A stretch of 64,000 bases of DNA from assembly GCF_003143555.1 (NCBI RefSeq), contig NZ_CP029347.1, positions 992,001-1,056,000 on the forward strand. Direction: 5' to 3'. How positions within the stretch are numbered: the first letter of the stretch is position 1; every line of letters begins with the position of its first letter. The stretch comes from Saliniradius amylolyticus (GTDB lineage: Bacteria > Pseudomonadota > Gammaproteobacteria > Enterobacterales > Alteromonadaceae). The notes under the pieces were generated by a model, which was not told the origin of the DNA, ran no database searches, and saw only the letters and a program-made list of their open reading frames with translations. Positions 10,181 through 21,884 of the stretch are shown here, in pieces. The position numbers and the translations under genes are program-made.

Positions 10181-11014
10181 TCAGAGCGATTCGCTGGCAG
10201 GAGCGTAGAGGGAATAGGCTTGCTCATAGCCGTTTTTGCGTAGCTCGAGCAATAATAATTCGGCTTGTTGCTCGTCATCGATAGGGCCGAGTCTGAGCCG
10301 ATGAATGCCTTTGTCGGCAGCGATCAGCATGGGTAACTGATACAGGTTTTCTAACCCGCGACCCAACTGCCGTGCTTTCTCACCATCGCTGAGTGCCGCG
10401 ACCTGAATATACAGGGCTTTTTCTGCCTGAGTGTCTTGTTCGGAGGCGGGATTGACCGGCTGGCCCGCGATCAACATCTGACCGTCGGCCTTGACGTGAA
10501 TCTTCTCAATACGGACATGGGCGGTGCCGGTTTTCAGCATGCCTAACTTGGCAGCGGCAGCATAGGATAAGTCGAGTACCCGGTTGCCATGGAAAGGACC
10601 GCGATCATTAACTCTGACCACCACCTGCTTGTTGTTGGACAAATTGGTGACCCTTACGAACGATGGAATAGGCAGGGTCTTATGGGCTGCAGACATGGCA
10701 TACATGTCATAGATCTCGCCGTTGGAGGTCATATGTCCGTGAAACTTCTGTCCATACCATGAGGCCTCACCTTCGACTTCATAGTCGATGGCTTCGTTTA
10801 CTGATAAAGGTGTGTAACTCTTCCCCAGCACCCGGTAGGGCTGGTTGCCCCGGGGACTGAAAGGAATGTGGACCGGGATGGCATCCTGTTGATTCAGCTG
10901 GGCCGGTGGTTTAGCAGGGGCAGAGTCATAGTGCTGACTGTAACGACCAGAGCTGGTACAGGCCGTTAAGGCCAGCGCCAGTATAGGAATACCAAAACGG
11001 ACTAGTATGCGCAT
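10181..11014 (-). CDS. rlpA: Septal-ring lytic transglycosylase / lipoprotein RlpA
   Basis: A 277-residue outer-membrane lipoprotein with lipobox LTAC (Cys19). A double-psi beta-barrel domain (about 80-170, with GEASWYGQKFHGHMTSNGE and RVNDRGPF) and a C-terminal SPOR domain (about 200-270) follow. SPOR domains bind glycan strands stripped of peptides at the septum. In Pseudomonas RlpA cuts such strands, whereas the E. coli protein seems inactive; activity here is not known. It follows rodA by four bases in the mrd operon. Confidence 0.93.
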   Translation of the reverse strand: MRILVRFGIPILALALTACTSSGRYSQHYDSAPAKPPAQLNQQDAIPVHIPFSPRGNQPYRVLGKSYTPLSVNEAIDYEVEGEASWYGQKFHGHMTSNGEIYDMYAMSAAHKTLPIPSFVRVTNLSNNKQVVVRVNDRGPFHGNRVLDLSYAAAAKLGMLKTGTAHVRIEKIHVKADGQMLIAGQPVNPASEQDTQAEKALYIQVAALSDGEKARQLGRGLENLYQLPMLIAADKGIHRLRLGPIDDEQQAELLLLELRKNGYEQAYSLYAPASESL

Positions 11015-11018
11015 ATTA

Positions 11019-12134
11019 TTATTCTCGGGATAATAAGCGTTTCTGAGTACTGATTGCCATTAAGATGCCAAAGCCTGCCAGCAGAGTCACCATTGAGGTG
11101 CCGCCATAGCTGACTAGAGGTAAAGGTACGCCAACGACGGGCAAAATACCAGAAACCATGCCCATATTCACAAATACATAGACAAAGAAGGTCAGCGTGA
11201 TACTGCCAGCCAGTAACTTACTGTAAGCTTCCTGGGCGCGAATGGCGATAAGCATACCTCGGATGATAATCGCAGCGTAAAGCAGCAGTAGCCCGCAGAC
11301 GCCTAAAAAGCCGAACTCCTCGCTGAAAACAGCAAAAATAAAGTCGGTGTGGCGCTCGGGCAAAAACTCCAGTTGCGACTGGGTGCCTTCAAGCCAGCCT
11401 TTTCCAGACCAGCCTCCTGAGCCAATAGCGATCTTTGACTGAATGATATGATAGCCCGCACCTAAGGGATCGGACTCGGGATTAAGAAAGGTCAGTACCC
11501 GCTGTTTCTGGTATTCGTGCATTAGGAAAAACCACAGTACCGGCAGAAACGCTGAGCCCAGCACCGCCACCGCGCCAATGAGTTTCCAACTGACGCCCGC
11601 CAGGAAGAGTACAAACAAACCGGAGCTGGCTATTAGCAGCGAGGTGCCCAGATCAGGCTGTTTGGCGATCAATAAAGTGGGCACAGTGACCAGCACCAAT
11701 CCGGCCAGGATCGACAGGAATCGCGGCGGCAAGGGTTGTCGGCTGATAAACCAGGCCAGCATCATGGGCATGGCCAGCTTCATAATCTCCGAGGGCTGAA
11801 AGCGCATAAAGCCAAGATCAAGCCATCGCTGCGCCCCTTTTCCGGTAACACCAAACAACAGCACGCCCACAAGCATTAGTACTCCCACAACATAAAAGTG
11901 TATGGACAGACGCCGGTATGCCAGTGGCGGGATTTGGGCTACCACCACCATAACCAACAAGGCGACTCCCAGACGGGTTAACTGACGGCTGACTAACTGC
12001 CAGTCCTGGCCCCCGGCACTGTATATTACCGCCAGACCGACACCCATCAGCAGTAGTAGTGCAGCCAGGAGCGGACCATCAATGTGTAGCCGCTGTAACA
12101 GGCTCTGACGGTTAGAGTCCAGATTCTGGTTCAT
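11019..12134 (-). CDS. rodA: Rod-shape peptidoglycan glycosyltransferase RodA
   Basis: A 371-residue SEDS-family integral membrane protein with about ten transmembrane segments. It is the glycosyltransferase that polymerises lipid II during cell elongation with PBP2. Family landmarks include QPDLGTSLLI, the EFGFLG segment, and VVGVPLPLVSYGGTSM near the C-terminus. The start overlaps the end of mrdA by 23 bases, so the two partners are tightly coupled. Confidence 0.96.
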   Translation of the reverse strand: MNQNLDSNRQSLLQRLHIDGPLLAALLLLMGVGLAVIYSAGGQDWQLVSRQLTRLGVALLVMVVVAQIPPLAYRRLSIHFYVVGVLMLVGVLLFGVTGKGAQRWLDLGFMRFQPSEIMKLAMPMMLAWFISRQPLPPRFLSILAGLVLVTVPTLLIAKQPDLGTSLLIASSGLFVLFLAGVSWKLIGAVAVLGSAFLPVLWFFLMHEYQKQRVLTFLNPESDPLGAGYHIIQSKIAIGSGGWSGKGWLEGTQSQLEFLPERHTDFIFAVFSEEFGFLGVCGLLLLYAAIIIRGMLIAIRAQEAYSKLLAGSITLTFFVYVFVNMGMVSGILPVVGVPLPLVSYGGTSMVTLLAGFGILMAISTQKRLLSRE

Positions 12135-14010
12135 TCTCAGCCTTTTGGATCAGTTCGGGGTGTTGTTCAAAATAGTAATCCATCACTTGTCGGGCAATGG
12201 GGGCGGCCTGAGAACTGCCACCTCCGGCATTCTCCATGGCCACAGCGATGACAATGCCGGGATTCTCGTAGGGCGCATAGCCTACGTACATGGCGTTATC
12301 CCGCAGGTGCTCGGCGATGTTTTCCTCATCGTATTCTTCATCCTCTCCCAGGCTGACCACCTGAGCGGTACCGGTCTTCCCAGCAGAGATATACTCAGCC
12401 CCTTCAAACGGTCGACGGGCGGTACCGTGAGGACGATTGACCGTGCCGTACATGGCATCCAGCACAATATCCCAATAGGCAGGGTCGGTGATCTGAATGG
12501 GAGGCAGGGTCTTAGGTTCGTTAATCAGCATCTCACCGTCCACATAGCGGCCTCGCTCCAATTGGGGCACAAAGCGTTGGCCACGGTTAACCAGAGTCGC
12601 GATGGACTTGGCCAATTGTAACGGGGTGGCGGTCCAATAGCTCTGGCCGATACCCACGGATATCGTATCGCCGACATACCAAGGCTCGTTATAACGGGCG
12701 CGCTTCCAGCCTCGGCTGGGCATATTGCCGTCGTATTCTTCATAGAGATCGATGCCGGTGTATTGACCAAAGCCAAACTGGCTCATCATCTCGTTGATGC
12801 GATCGATGCCCAGCCGGTAAGCCATGTCATAGAAGAAGGTGTCACAAGACACCTCGATAGATTTTGTCACATCCACCCAGCCATGCCCCCACTTTTTCCA
12901 GTCTCGCCAGGTGTCTTCTACGCCCTTAAGCTGATAGACGCCGCGATCATAGATGCGGGTTTGAGAGGTGATAACACCACTGTCTAGCCCGAGTAATGCC
13001 AAGTGGGGTTTGACGGTGGAGGCGGGGGGATACTGGCCCTGAGTAGCGCGGTTAATCAGGGGGCGATCAGGAGACTGCAGCAGCCGGTTATAGTTCTTGC
13101 TGCTGATGCCATGCACAAACAGGTTCGGATCGTAACTGGGGTTGGAATAAAGCGCTAAGACACCACCATCATTGGGATCCAGAACTACCACCGAACCACG
13201 GTGGCCTTCCATCAGGTCGTGGATTACCTGTTGCAACTTCACATCCACGTTCAGAATGATGTCGTTACCGGGAACGGGGGGCTGGACATTCAGAGTGCGG
13301 ATAATACGCCCCTGGTTGTTCACTTCCACTTCCTGATAGCCCACCTCGCCGTGCAATTGGGTCTCGTGGAACTTTTCTATCCCTTGCTTACCGATGTTAT
13401 AGGTGGCGGCATAATTTTCCGCCTGGCCGGCTTCCTTGAGCTTTTGCACATCACGTTTGTTAATCTTCGCCACGTAGCCGAGCAGGTGAGTCAGAGTTTC
13501 GCCATAGGGGTAATAACGAGTCAGACGGGCTTCCACCGATACCCCGGGAAAGCGGTGTTGATTGGCGGACAATAACGCTACCTCACGGTCGCTGAGGCGA
13601 GACTTCAGGGTGACTGGTTTAAATCGGCGTTGTGTCTTTAACTCCTGGCGAAATTGATTCAGCGCTTCATCAGGCAGGTCTAACAGCGACTGCAGTTGAA
13701 TTAAGGTGTCGTCAAGGTTTTCCACCTGCTCCGGGATCACCTCTACGGAGAAGGTGGGCCGGTTCTCGGCCAGGATCTCGCCATTGCGGTCGTACACCAT
13801 ACCGCGGTTTGGAGCGACTGGCAGTACCTTGATGCGGTTGCCATTGGAACGGGTCTGGTAGTCTTTAAACTTAGTCATCTGCAGGTGATGCAGATTCGCG
13901 ACCAGCATCAGCATGAGGCCTAAAGCGCCAAGCAGAGCGATCACAGTGCGTCGGGCAAATAAATTGGCCTCGGCAGTATGATCGCGAATGGTAATGCGCT
14001 TCGGTGGCAA
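12112..14010 (-). CDS. mrdA: Peptidoglycan D,D-transpeptidase PBP2
   Basis: A 632-residue class B penicillin-binding protein, the elongasome transpeptidase partnered with RodA. It has an N-terminal membrane anchor (about residues 25-45), a dimerisation/pedestal region and a transpeptidase domain. The nucleophile is Ser331 in PASTVK, with SCD as the second motif and KTG at 545-547 (SAGKTGTAQ). It starts at MPPKRITIRDH, three bases after rlmH, in the leftward elongation operon. Confidence 0.96.
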   Translation of the reverse strand: MPPKRITIRDHTAEANLFARRTVIALLGALGLMLMLVANLHHLQMTKFKDYQTRSNGNRIKVLPVAPNRGMVYDRNGEILAENRPTFSVEVIPEQVENLDDTLIQLQSLLDLPDEALNQFRQELKTQRRFKPVTLKSRLSDREVALLSANQHRFPGVSVEARLTRYYPYGETLTHLLGYVAKINKRDVQKLKEAGQAENYAATYNIGKQGIEKFHETQLHGEVGYQEVEVNNQGRIIRTLNVQPPVPGNDIILNVDVKLQQVIHDLMEGHRGSVVVLDPNDGGVLALYSNPSYDPNLFVHGISSKNYNRLLQSPDRPLINRATQGQYPPASTVKPHLALLGLDSGVITSQTRIYDRGVYQLKGVEDTWRDWKKWGHGWVDVTKSIEVSCDTFFYDMAYRLGIDRINEMMSQFGFGQYTGIDLYEEYDGNMPSRGWKRARYNEPWYVGDTISVGIGQSYWTATPLQLAKSIATLVNRGQRFVPQLERGRYVDGEMLINEPKTLPPIQITDPAYWDIVLDAMYGTVNRPHGTARRPFEGAEYISAGKTGTAQVVSLGEDEEYDEENIAEHLRDNAMYVGYAPYENPGIVIAVAMENAGGGSSQAAPIARQVMDYYFEQHPELIQKAENEPESGL

Positions 14011-14013
14011 GAG

Positions 14014-14484
14014 TTACTCCCGGTGATAGGGGTGGTTATTATTCAGTGACCAGGCCCGGTAAAGGCTTTCGGCGAGCAGTACCCGCACCATCGGGTGGGG
14101 TAACGTCAGCGGTGATAGGGACCATTTTTGCTCGGATGCTTGCACGCATTCGGGCGCCAGCCCTTCGGGGCCGCCCACCAACAGGCTGACATCCCGACCG
14201 TCCATCTGCCAGTGCTGAAGCTGTTCGGCCAACTGAGGAGTGGTCCAGGGCTTACCGGTGACTTCCAGGGTAACGATGCGGTGGCCCTTGGGTACGGCGG
14301 CGAGCATTTGCTGACCTTCCTTATGCAGGATGCGCTCTATATCGGCATTCTTGCCGCGCTTTCCGGCGGGGATCTCCGTCAGCCGGAACTGAATATCCTG
14401 ATTAAAGCGACGTTGATATTCGCCAAAGCCTTGCTCGACCCAAGACGGCATCTTGGTTCCCACTGCCACCAAATGTAATTGCAT
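14014..14484 (-). CDS. rlmH: 23S rRNA pseudouridine1915 N3-methyltransferase RlmH
   Basis: A 156-residue SPOUT methyltransferase. It methylates pseudouridine 1915 in helix 69 of 23S rRNA on assembled 70S ribosomes. The SAM-binding trefoil knot is seen in [11 protein letters not shown] and the C-terminal [20 protein letters not shown]. Length equals the E. coli protein within one residue. It sits between rsfS and mrdA as in enterobacteria. Confidence 0.97.
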   Translation of the reverse strand: MQLHLVAVGTKMPSWVEQGFGEYQRRFNQDIQFRLTEIPAGKRGKNADIERILHKEGQQMLAAVPKGHRIVTLEVTGKPWTTPQLAEQLQHWQMDGRDVSLLVGGPEGLAPECVQASEQKWSLSPLTLPHPMVRVLLAESLYRAWSLNNNHPYHRE

Positions 14485-14495
14485 AAGGCCGGATA

Positions 14496-14813
14496 TTACT
14501 CCCAGAGTTTCTCAAGCTGATAAAAGTCGCGCGTCTCGTCCTGCATCACATGCAGGATCAGTTCGCCCAGATCCACTAACACCCATTCGCCCGTGTCTTT
14601 GCCCTCGCTGCTGAGAGGACGGATCCCCTCGGCCTTGAGTTCCATTATGACATGATCGGCAATAGAGGCCACATGGCGTTTGGAGTTCCCCGAGCAGACG
14701 ATCATGGTGTCGGTAACGGTAGATTTGCCCTTAACATTCAAAACCCGAATGTCGCGGCCTTTCATATCATCGATCTTGTCCAGTACAAAATCGGTCAGTT
14801 GTTGGTGATCCAA
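14496..14813 (-). CDS. rsfS: Ribosomal silencing factor RsfS
   Basis: A 105-residue protein of the RsfS/DUF143 family. It binds uL14 on the 50S subunit and blocks subunit joining in slow growth. Conserved features are [42 protein letters not shown] and the YQLEKLW end. It lies between nadD and rlmH, the standard order. Confidence 0.96.
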   Translation of the reverse strand: MDHQQLTDFVLDKIDDMKGRDIRVLNVKGKSTVTDTMIVCSGNSKRHVASIADHVIMELKAEGIRPLSSEGKDTGEWVLVDLGELILHVMQDETRDFYQLEKLWE

Positions 14814-14842
14814 GGATTCTCCTCGTCGTTGCTGTGATTAAA

Positions 14843-15481
14843 CTAAGAGCGATAAAGCCCGTGTTGTTGAATATAGTTCAGAACCGCTTCAGGAATCTCC
14901 GAGCTGTCGGCCTGCCCCTGTCGTAGGTGCCGACGAAGATCCGTCGAAGCCAGAGTAAGCTCAGGTGTGTCGGCCAGATAAATCAGTCCGGCCGGTTGCC
15001 GGTGTAATTCTTTGGGGCGCTCCGTGCGGCGCTGTTTCAAAAGTGTTTGAATGTCGTCGTTCCAATCTGGCTGGTGATGGCCCCGCAGGCATACCACCAA
15101 ATGAGCCAGGTCGGTAATCTCCTGCCACTGCACCCAGCGGTGAAAGCTGTTAAAGGAATCCATGCCCATAAAAAACATAAGTGGTGAATCCGGGTGCTCA
15201 AGGCGATACTGCCTGAGTGTGTTGACTGTATAAGAGGGCACATCTGCATTTAACTCGCGGTCATCCAGTTCAAACAGTCGATCTTCCCCGCACACTAATG
15301 CCACCATCTCCCGGCGCTGTGCGCTACTCACCTCGGGCGCTCCTTTGTGCGGCGGAATATGACAGGGTAACAAGTATACCTTGTCCAGCCCTATCTGTTG
15401 TGCGGCGGCCTTCACCGGCTTGAGATGGCCCTGGTGAATGGGGTCGAAGGTGCCGCCAAATATGCCGATGGCCTGACTCAT
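14843..15481 (-). CDS. nadD: Nicotinate-nucleotide adenylyltransferase NadD
   Basis: A 212-residue enzyme that adenylates nicotinate mononucleotide to deamido-NAD. It has the nucleotidyltransferase signature GIFGGTFDPIHQGH at the N-terminus and the late STDLRRHL motif. I start at ATG 15481 (MSQAIGIFGG), which overlaps the holA stop by one base (TAATG). The longer frame to 15541 lies inside holA. Confidence 0.96.
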   Translation of the reverse strand: MSQAIGIFGGTFDPIHQGHLKPVKAAAQQIGLDKVYLLPCHIPPHKGAPEVSSAQRREMVALVCGEDRLFELDDRELNADVPSYTVNTLRQYRLEHPDSPLMFFMGMDSFNSFHRWVQWQEITDLAHLVVCLRGHHQPDWNDDIQTLLKQRRTERPKELHRQPAGLIYLADTPELTLASTDLRRHLRQGQADSSEIPEAVLNYIQQHGLYRS

Positions 15482-16515
15482 TAGTAACCCAGCTCCAGAG
15501 CGTCCAGTGGCATAGGCATAAACAGCAGACACAGGTGGCACAGTTCCACATAGGGCCGGGTGATACTGGATTGTTTTAAGGCCTGATCGAAGGCCATCAG
15601 CTTGCCGTGCATCTTATCCAAAGTGGGTAAGTCCAGCCGTTGTAAGGCCGTTTGATAAAGCCCCTGACGATTGCGCCAGATACGATGTTGTTTAAACAGG
15701 GCGCTGAGGTTGTTGCCCTGATTTAGGGCAAACTGCAGTTCATACAAGGTCTGCCACTCTCGTACTAAAGCCCACAGGATGATAGTGGGCTCGATGCCTT
15801 CGCTTTCCAGGCGCTGCAGTAACTTGACGCTGCGCGCCGCATCGCCGGCCAGCAACACATCCACCAGCTGGAACACATTAAAGCGGGACTGATCCACCAC
15901 AGCCCCGGTAGCTTGCTCCAGGGTGATGGACTGACCGGGGAATAGCAGTGCTAGTTTTTCAATTTCCTGACGCGCGGCCAGCAGGTTGCCCTCGCAATAA
16001 TCGGCGATGAGCTTCACCACTTCGGGCTCGGCCTGTAACTGATGCTGCTGCAGCCGCTGGCGAACCCAGTTTTGCAGGTGGTTGCCTTCCATGGGGTAGC
16101 AGGGCACGTAAACGCCCCGGTTATCTAAGGCTTTAAACCACTTGGTGTTTTGCACATCCTTGCCGATGCGGTTGCCGTGCAGCACTACAATTACATCTTC
16201 ACTGGGAGTCTCGGCCAGTTGCTTGAGCACTTTGCTGCCCTCAGCGCCTGGCTTACCACTGGGTAATTCCAGCTCGATCAACTGACGGGCGGAAAACAGC
16301 GACAGGGTCTGAGTGGCTTCGACCAGCGTCGCCCACTGAAACTGATTGTCGGCCTGGAAACTCTGGCGCTCATCAAACCCGTGTTGTTTAGCGTGTTGAC
16401 GGATGGCGTCGATCACTTCCAGCTTCTGTTGCGGCTCGTCGCCGAAAATCAGATAGAAACAGGCCAGCCCTTGCTGTGCCACTGTGGAATCGAACCGGTT
16501 CGGGTACACCTGCAT
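15481..16515 (-). CDS. holA: DNA polymerase III delta subunit HolA
   Basis: The 344-residue clamp-loader delta subunit, which opens the beta sliding clamp. N-terminal PNRFDSTVAQQGLACFYLIFGDEP and the degenerate AAA+ fold are typical. It has the family's usual length and lies between lptE (3 bases upstream) and nadD (one-base overlap), as in E. coli. Confidence 0.95.
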   Translation of the reverse strand: MQVYPNRFDSTVAQQGLACFYLIFGDEPQQKLEVIDAIRQHAKQHGFDERQSFQADNQFQWATLVEATQTLSLFSARQLIELELPSGKPGAEGSKVLKQLAETPSEDVIVVLHGNRIGKDVQNTKWFKALDNRGVYVPCYPMEGNHLQNWVRQRLQQHQLQAEPEVVKLIADYCEGNLLAARQEIEKLALLFPGQSITLEQATGAVVDQSRFNVFQLVDVLLAGDAARSVKLLQRLESEGIEPTIILWALVREWQTLYELQFALNQGNNLSALFKQHRIWRNRQGLYQTALQRLDLPTLDKMHGKLMAFDQALKQSSITRPYVELCHLCLLFMPMPLDALELGY

Positions 16516-16517
16516 CG

Positions 16518-17005
16518 TTAGCCTAACTTACTCAGTTGTCGCAGTATCCTCTCGCTGGCCTTGTCGCGCATCTCCGAGAGGATAATCTGCATCTCGCGGG
16601 ATTTGGCTAATACGGCATTGGGATCGTCCTGATATTCCCGTCTTAGCTCAAATTCGAACTCCTGGGGTTCGGTGTTCGGTAGAGTCACTCGATAGCGAAC
16701 TTGGTAAACCAGTTCGTATTCGGCCACCTGACCGGTGGAGAACAGCGACAATAAACGCCGGTCCAGCCGTTCCGGATACAGGGTGATCACCGGCTCTGTC
16801 ACTTCAGGCTGCTCAAGCAACTGGTAGGGGAGCTGTTGCAGACGCTGATAGAAGGCGCGATACAGGGGCGCATGAGGTTGGGTGCTGTGTACGTAAAACT
16901 GCTCAAAAGACGCCCCGAGCAGAGGCGTCTCGCGTAGCTTAAAGCCACAAGCACTCAGGAGTACTAGCAAAGCGCCCAGCCAAAAGGCACGACCAAAATA
17001 ATTCA

Positions 17006-17006
<1 letters not shown>
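16518..17006 (-). CDS. lptE: LPS-assembly lipoprotein LptE
   Basis: A 162-residue outer-membrane lipoprotein with lipobox LLSAC (Cys20) followed by GFKLR. It plugs the LptD barrel that inserts LPS into the outer leaflet. Its start overlaps the leuS stop by one base (TAATG), so it is coupled to leuS. Sequence is poorly conserved in this family, so the call leans on lipobox, length and position. Confidence 0.93.
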
Positions 17007-19585
<2,579 letters not shown>

Positions 19586-19693
19586 CTACTTTTTAATCCG
19601 CACGGTAAGTTTAGCTGTAAAGCCCTATAGAATACCTTAGCCGCGCTATACTGAACAATAGGAGGGGCGGGATTTCTGCGCCTTTAGGGTTGA

Positions 19694-19707
19694 GTGATCC
19701 GGATCAA
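19694..19707 (+). promoter_or_regulatory. FNR-like site upstream of the YbeL-like gene
   Basis: GTGAT-CCGG-ATCAA matches the FNR consensus TTGAT-N4-ATCAA at nine of ten positions and contains the 12-base palindrome TGATCCGGATCA. A candidate -10 box (TATTCC, 19731-19736) would put the dyad near -42, the usual class II activator position. The regulator assignment is inference. Confidence 0.35.
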
Positions 19708-19775
19708 GCTACGGGCTTGAAACTCACCGGTATTCCCCTAATGCTTATTAGTAAGCCATGACAAGAGGGACAATA

Positions 19776-20261
19776 ATGCAAAAACAGGCCAAAAATTATC
19801 AGCAAATGCTGGAAAACCTGACTGACTGGGTCAAGAAATCCGTCGAGCAGGATGTGCTCAGCATGATGGAGATCGAGAAAGAGGCCAAGGCATGGATTCG
19901 GGCGGCCAAGGGACTGACCGAAGAGGAAATGGAGCAGCTGGAATATACGCTGTCGCGGGACTTGCAGACCTTTGCCAGTGAAATGGAGCGAGACGCCGAT
20001 GAGTCACCCTGGTGGCAGCAGGTGAAGGCCGACTTTTGGGAAACGTTGGTGTCCATGGCCGACAAGAACCAACTGGCAATGAACGAGTTTAAAAAGGACG
20101 TAGAGCATCACGGCATCTATCGCGTCGGCGAGCTGGTGGCCTTAGGCGAGCTGGAATGTACCAGCTGTGGTCATCGCTATACTGTGACTTACGCCGAGCC
20201 GGTGCACCCCTGTATAGAGTGTGGCAATAATGAGTTTGCACGAGTGTTAAAGGAGAATTAA
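19776..20261 (+). CDS. Zinc-ribbon protein, YbeL/DUF1451 family
   Basis: A 161-residue soluble protein, the same size as E. coli YbeL, which also lies beside leuS. The first two-thirds is acidic and helical with coiled-coil character. The end carries two CxxC pairs (CTSCGH and CIECGN) forming a zinc ribbon. I start at ATG 19776, with AGAGGGA five bases upstream, rather than ATG 19758. The family's function is not known. It is divergent from leuS, and an FNR-like dyad lies in the shared upstream region. Confidence 0.9.
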   Translation: MQKQAKNYQQMLENLTDWVKKSVEQDVLSMMEIEKEAKAWIRAAKGLTEEEMEQLEYTLSRDLQTFASEMERDADESPWWQQVKADFWETLVSMADKNQLAMNEFKKDVEHHGIYRVGELVALGELECTSCGHRYTVTYAEPVHPCIECGNNEFARVLKEN

Positions 20262-20287
20262 CCGCCGGGTTTTGCCTTGGCGGTTAA
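20258..20287 (+). terminator. Stem-loop over the ybeL-like stop codon
   Basis: Perfect nine-base inverted repeat TTAACCGCC / GGCGGTTAA with a 12-base loop. The gene's TAA lies within the left arm. No T run follows, so it is a 3'-end stem or weak terminator. Confidence 0.45.
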
Positions 20288-20295
20288 TAGGGATA

Positions 20296-20850
20296 TTGGC
20301 CTCCATGCCAGATATGACGCCTCATCCATGAGGCGCCAGCCCCTTTTGGAAAGACCCAAAAGGGGCTAAAAGGTCTTTAGTCGCTACTGACTTTCCGGGA
20401 ACCTTGCCGAACCAAGGCTCTGACAGCATCGAACCGGCTCTAGGCAACGTCCTGTAAAACTATCGCCTCGCGAAATCATCCAGGATTTCGCGTTCGATTG
20501 AGCCTTGTTTCGGCAAGGGAAAGTCAAAGCGACAAGGAGTAAACCCAACCAATATTCATCACTTTCAGCACCTAAAGCGTTGATTGGTTAATGTGTGACT
20601 ATCGGTTTTACTCCCCTGGCCCGTTAAAGCACCCTGTGGCGGGCAGGCGCCGGATAAAGTGGGTCGATTTTCAGGGAAGAAAATCGAGCGAAGACGAACA
20701 GGGAGTGAGTTTGAGGGACCCGCTTTTTGCAAGCCTGACAGGCACGCTTAGGGTGTCCACGGGTCACCTTGGTCTTTTTCGCTACTTTTGTGAGCTGACA
20801 AAAGTGGCTGGCTCGCCGGGAGGGCGAGTCATATCACACAGGAAGGTGGC
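20296..20850. repeat. Structured TIR-bounded repeat element, copy A (555 bp)
   Basis: A non-coding element sharing ends and architecture with 34551-35217. Imperfect terminal inverted repeats end in an exact eight-base GATATGAC/GTCATATC (20311-20318 and 20828-20835). Inside, in order: hairpin CGCCTC-ATCCAT-GAGGCG (20318-20335), a 12-base-pair hairpin (20338-20367), a long interrupted hairpin with arms 20380-20420 and 20500-20533 and an inner nine-base stem around ATCCAG (20469-20492). After a spacer comes a right half well conserved with copy B (20603-20847), which includes GCCCG/CGGGC and CGATTTTC-AGGGAA-GAAAATCG (20665-20686). Open frames across it are shadows of the conserved DNA. No transposase is present. 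Confidence 0.75.
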
Positions 20851-20931
20851 CTTTAAAGTCAGGGACTTTATGGTTAAAGCATATGGTGACATATACTTTG
20901 GGCAACATTGCTAGATATATGGAAGGTTTTA

Positions 20932-21144
20932 ATGACGGAGCAAGAAATAAATAATCTGGTTTTGCTTATTGGATTGCCGCTGCTTTTTATTGGATACCTG
21001 ATCTATTTTAGTTCTGATCGCCTCAGTAAATGTGCAATGTGTGGGAAAGACCTTTCGGTTAAGGCGCATAGGTACTGGTATAAGAATGACGAAGGAAAAG
21101 ATGTTCCGGTCTGCACCCAATGTCATAACCGAGTGTCCAACTAA
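20932..21144 (+). CDS. Small membrane-anchored zinc-ribbon protein
   Basis: A 70-residue protein with one hydrophobic segment (about residues 8-27, LVLLIGLPLLFIGYLIYF). A cytosolic-looking tail follows with CAMC and CTQC separated by about 27 residues, the layout of a four-cysteine zinc ribbon. ATG 20932 is preferred, with AAGG upstream in GGAAGGTTTTA; the frame opens slightly earlier at 20908. I do not recognise a named family. It stands just outside the right end of repeat copy A. The paired CxxC and membrane anchor argue for a real gene. Confidence 0.62.
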   Translation: MTEQEINNLVLLIGLPLLFIGYLIYFSSDRLSKCAMCGKDLSVKAHRYWYKNDEGKDVPVCTQCHNRVSN

Positions 21145-21216
21145 GTACACTAAAATAGTAAGAACTGTTAACCACAACTGATGCTTTAGGCTGTGCCAAA
21201 TTGAAACGGTCCACGG

Positions 21217-21735
21217 CTATTTCAGTTTCAAGAATTCTTCCAACCCACCTAACTGCAGCCCTTGTACCTTATCCACGATGGGCGCCAGGTCGGTAAATCC
21301 ATTGGGGTTGTAGCCCTGAACGCTGTATTTGAGTGTTACTCTGGTGCCGCTATCAGTGGGCGCGATCTGCCAGTCCAGAGAGCCATACAGGCCCATGCCT
21401 TGTAGTGGGCCGAGGCCGCCGGTCATGCGCAAGTGTTTGCCTGGATACACAAAGCTGATGCGCATATGCTCGGCTTGTTTATCGCCATCGATTTCACAGA
21501 AGCAGCCTCCCGCCACCGGCTCGATGCTCAGGTTCTCTGCCTTGCCAAACCAGGTATGGTCGGCGGGCCACCAGTCGCCGATATGGTTGATCAGTCCGTC
21601 CCAGACTCTGTCGGCTGATGCCTGGGTGGTGAATTCGTTTTGCAGAATAAAGCCAGACTCGGACAGGTGCAGCACCTCGGCGCGGGTAGAAGGGCTTATT
21701 AATATTAAGGCGAAGCACAATAGACAGGTTTTCAT
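21217..21735 (-). CDS. Exported SRPBCC (START-like) domain protein
   Basis: A 172-residue protein with a signal peptide (MKTCLLCFALILISPSTRA). A polyketide-cyclase/START-like ligand-binding fold follows (FTTQASADRVWDGLINHIGDWWP at the start, GTRVTLKYSVQGYNP later). Ligand and function are unknown. I start at ATG 21735 because the signal peptide begins there; the longer frame to 21810 does not look natural. It is divergent from the LonB-like gene. The ribosome-binding site is poor. Confidence 0.75.
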   Translation of the reverse strand: MKTCLLCFALILISPSTRAEVLHLSESGFILQNEFTTQASADRVWDGLINHIGDWWPADHTWFGKAENLSIEPVAGGCFCEIDGDKQAEHMRISFVYPGKHLRMTGGLGPLQGMGLYGSLDWQIAPTDSGTRVTLKYSVQGYNPNGFTDLAPIVDKVQGLQLGGLEEFLKLK

Positions 21736-21884
21736 TTTAAAGGCTGGGTATGGAGTTTTAAATGAGCCTAGCGTAATGGATGATAAAGGCAATGCACAGA
21801 AACCCCGCACTTAGACCGGCTGGGTTTGACACACCGGCGGAATCGGGGTTCACTTGAGGTATTAATCCCTTTTTTGACACCTCC

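Noticed and set aside
20591-20914. 107-codon open frame in repeat copy A
   Set aside because: It covers the conserved right half of the repeat. A related frame in copy B is interrupted and re-phased by the loop insertion. Similarity is at DNA level in several frames, so it is not protein selection.
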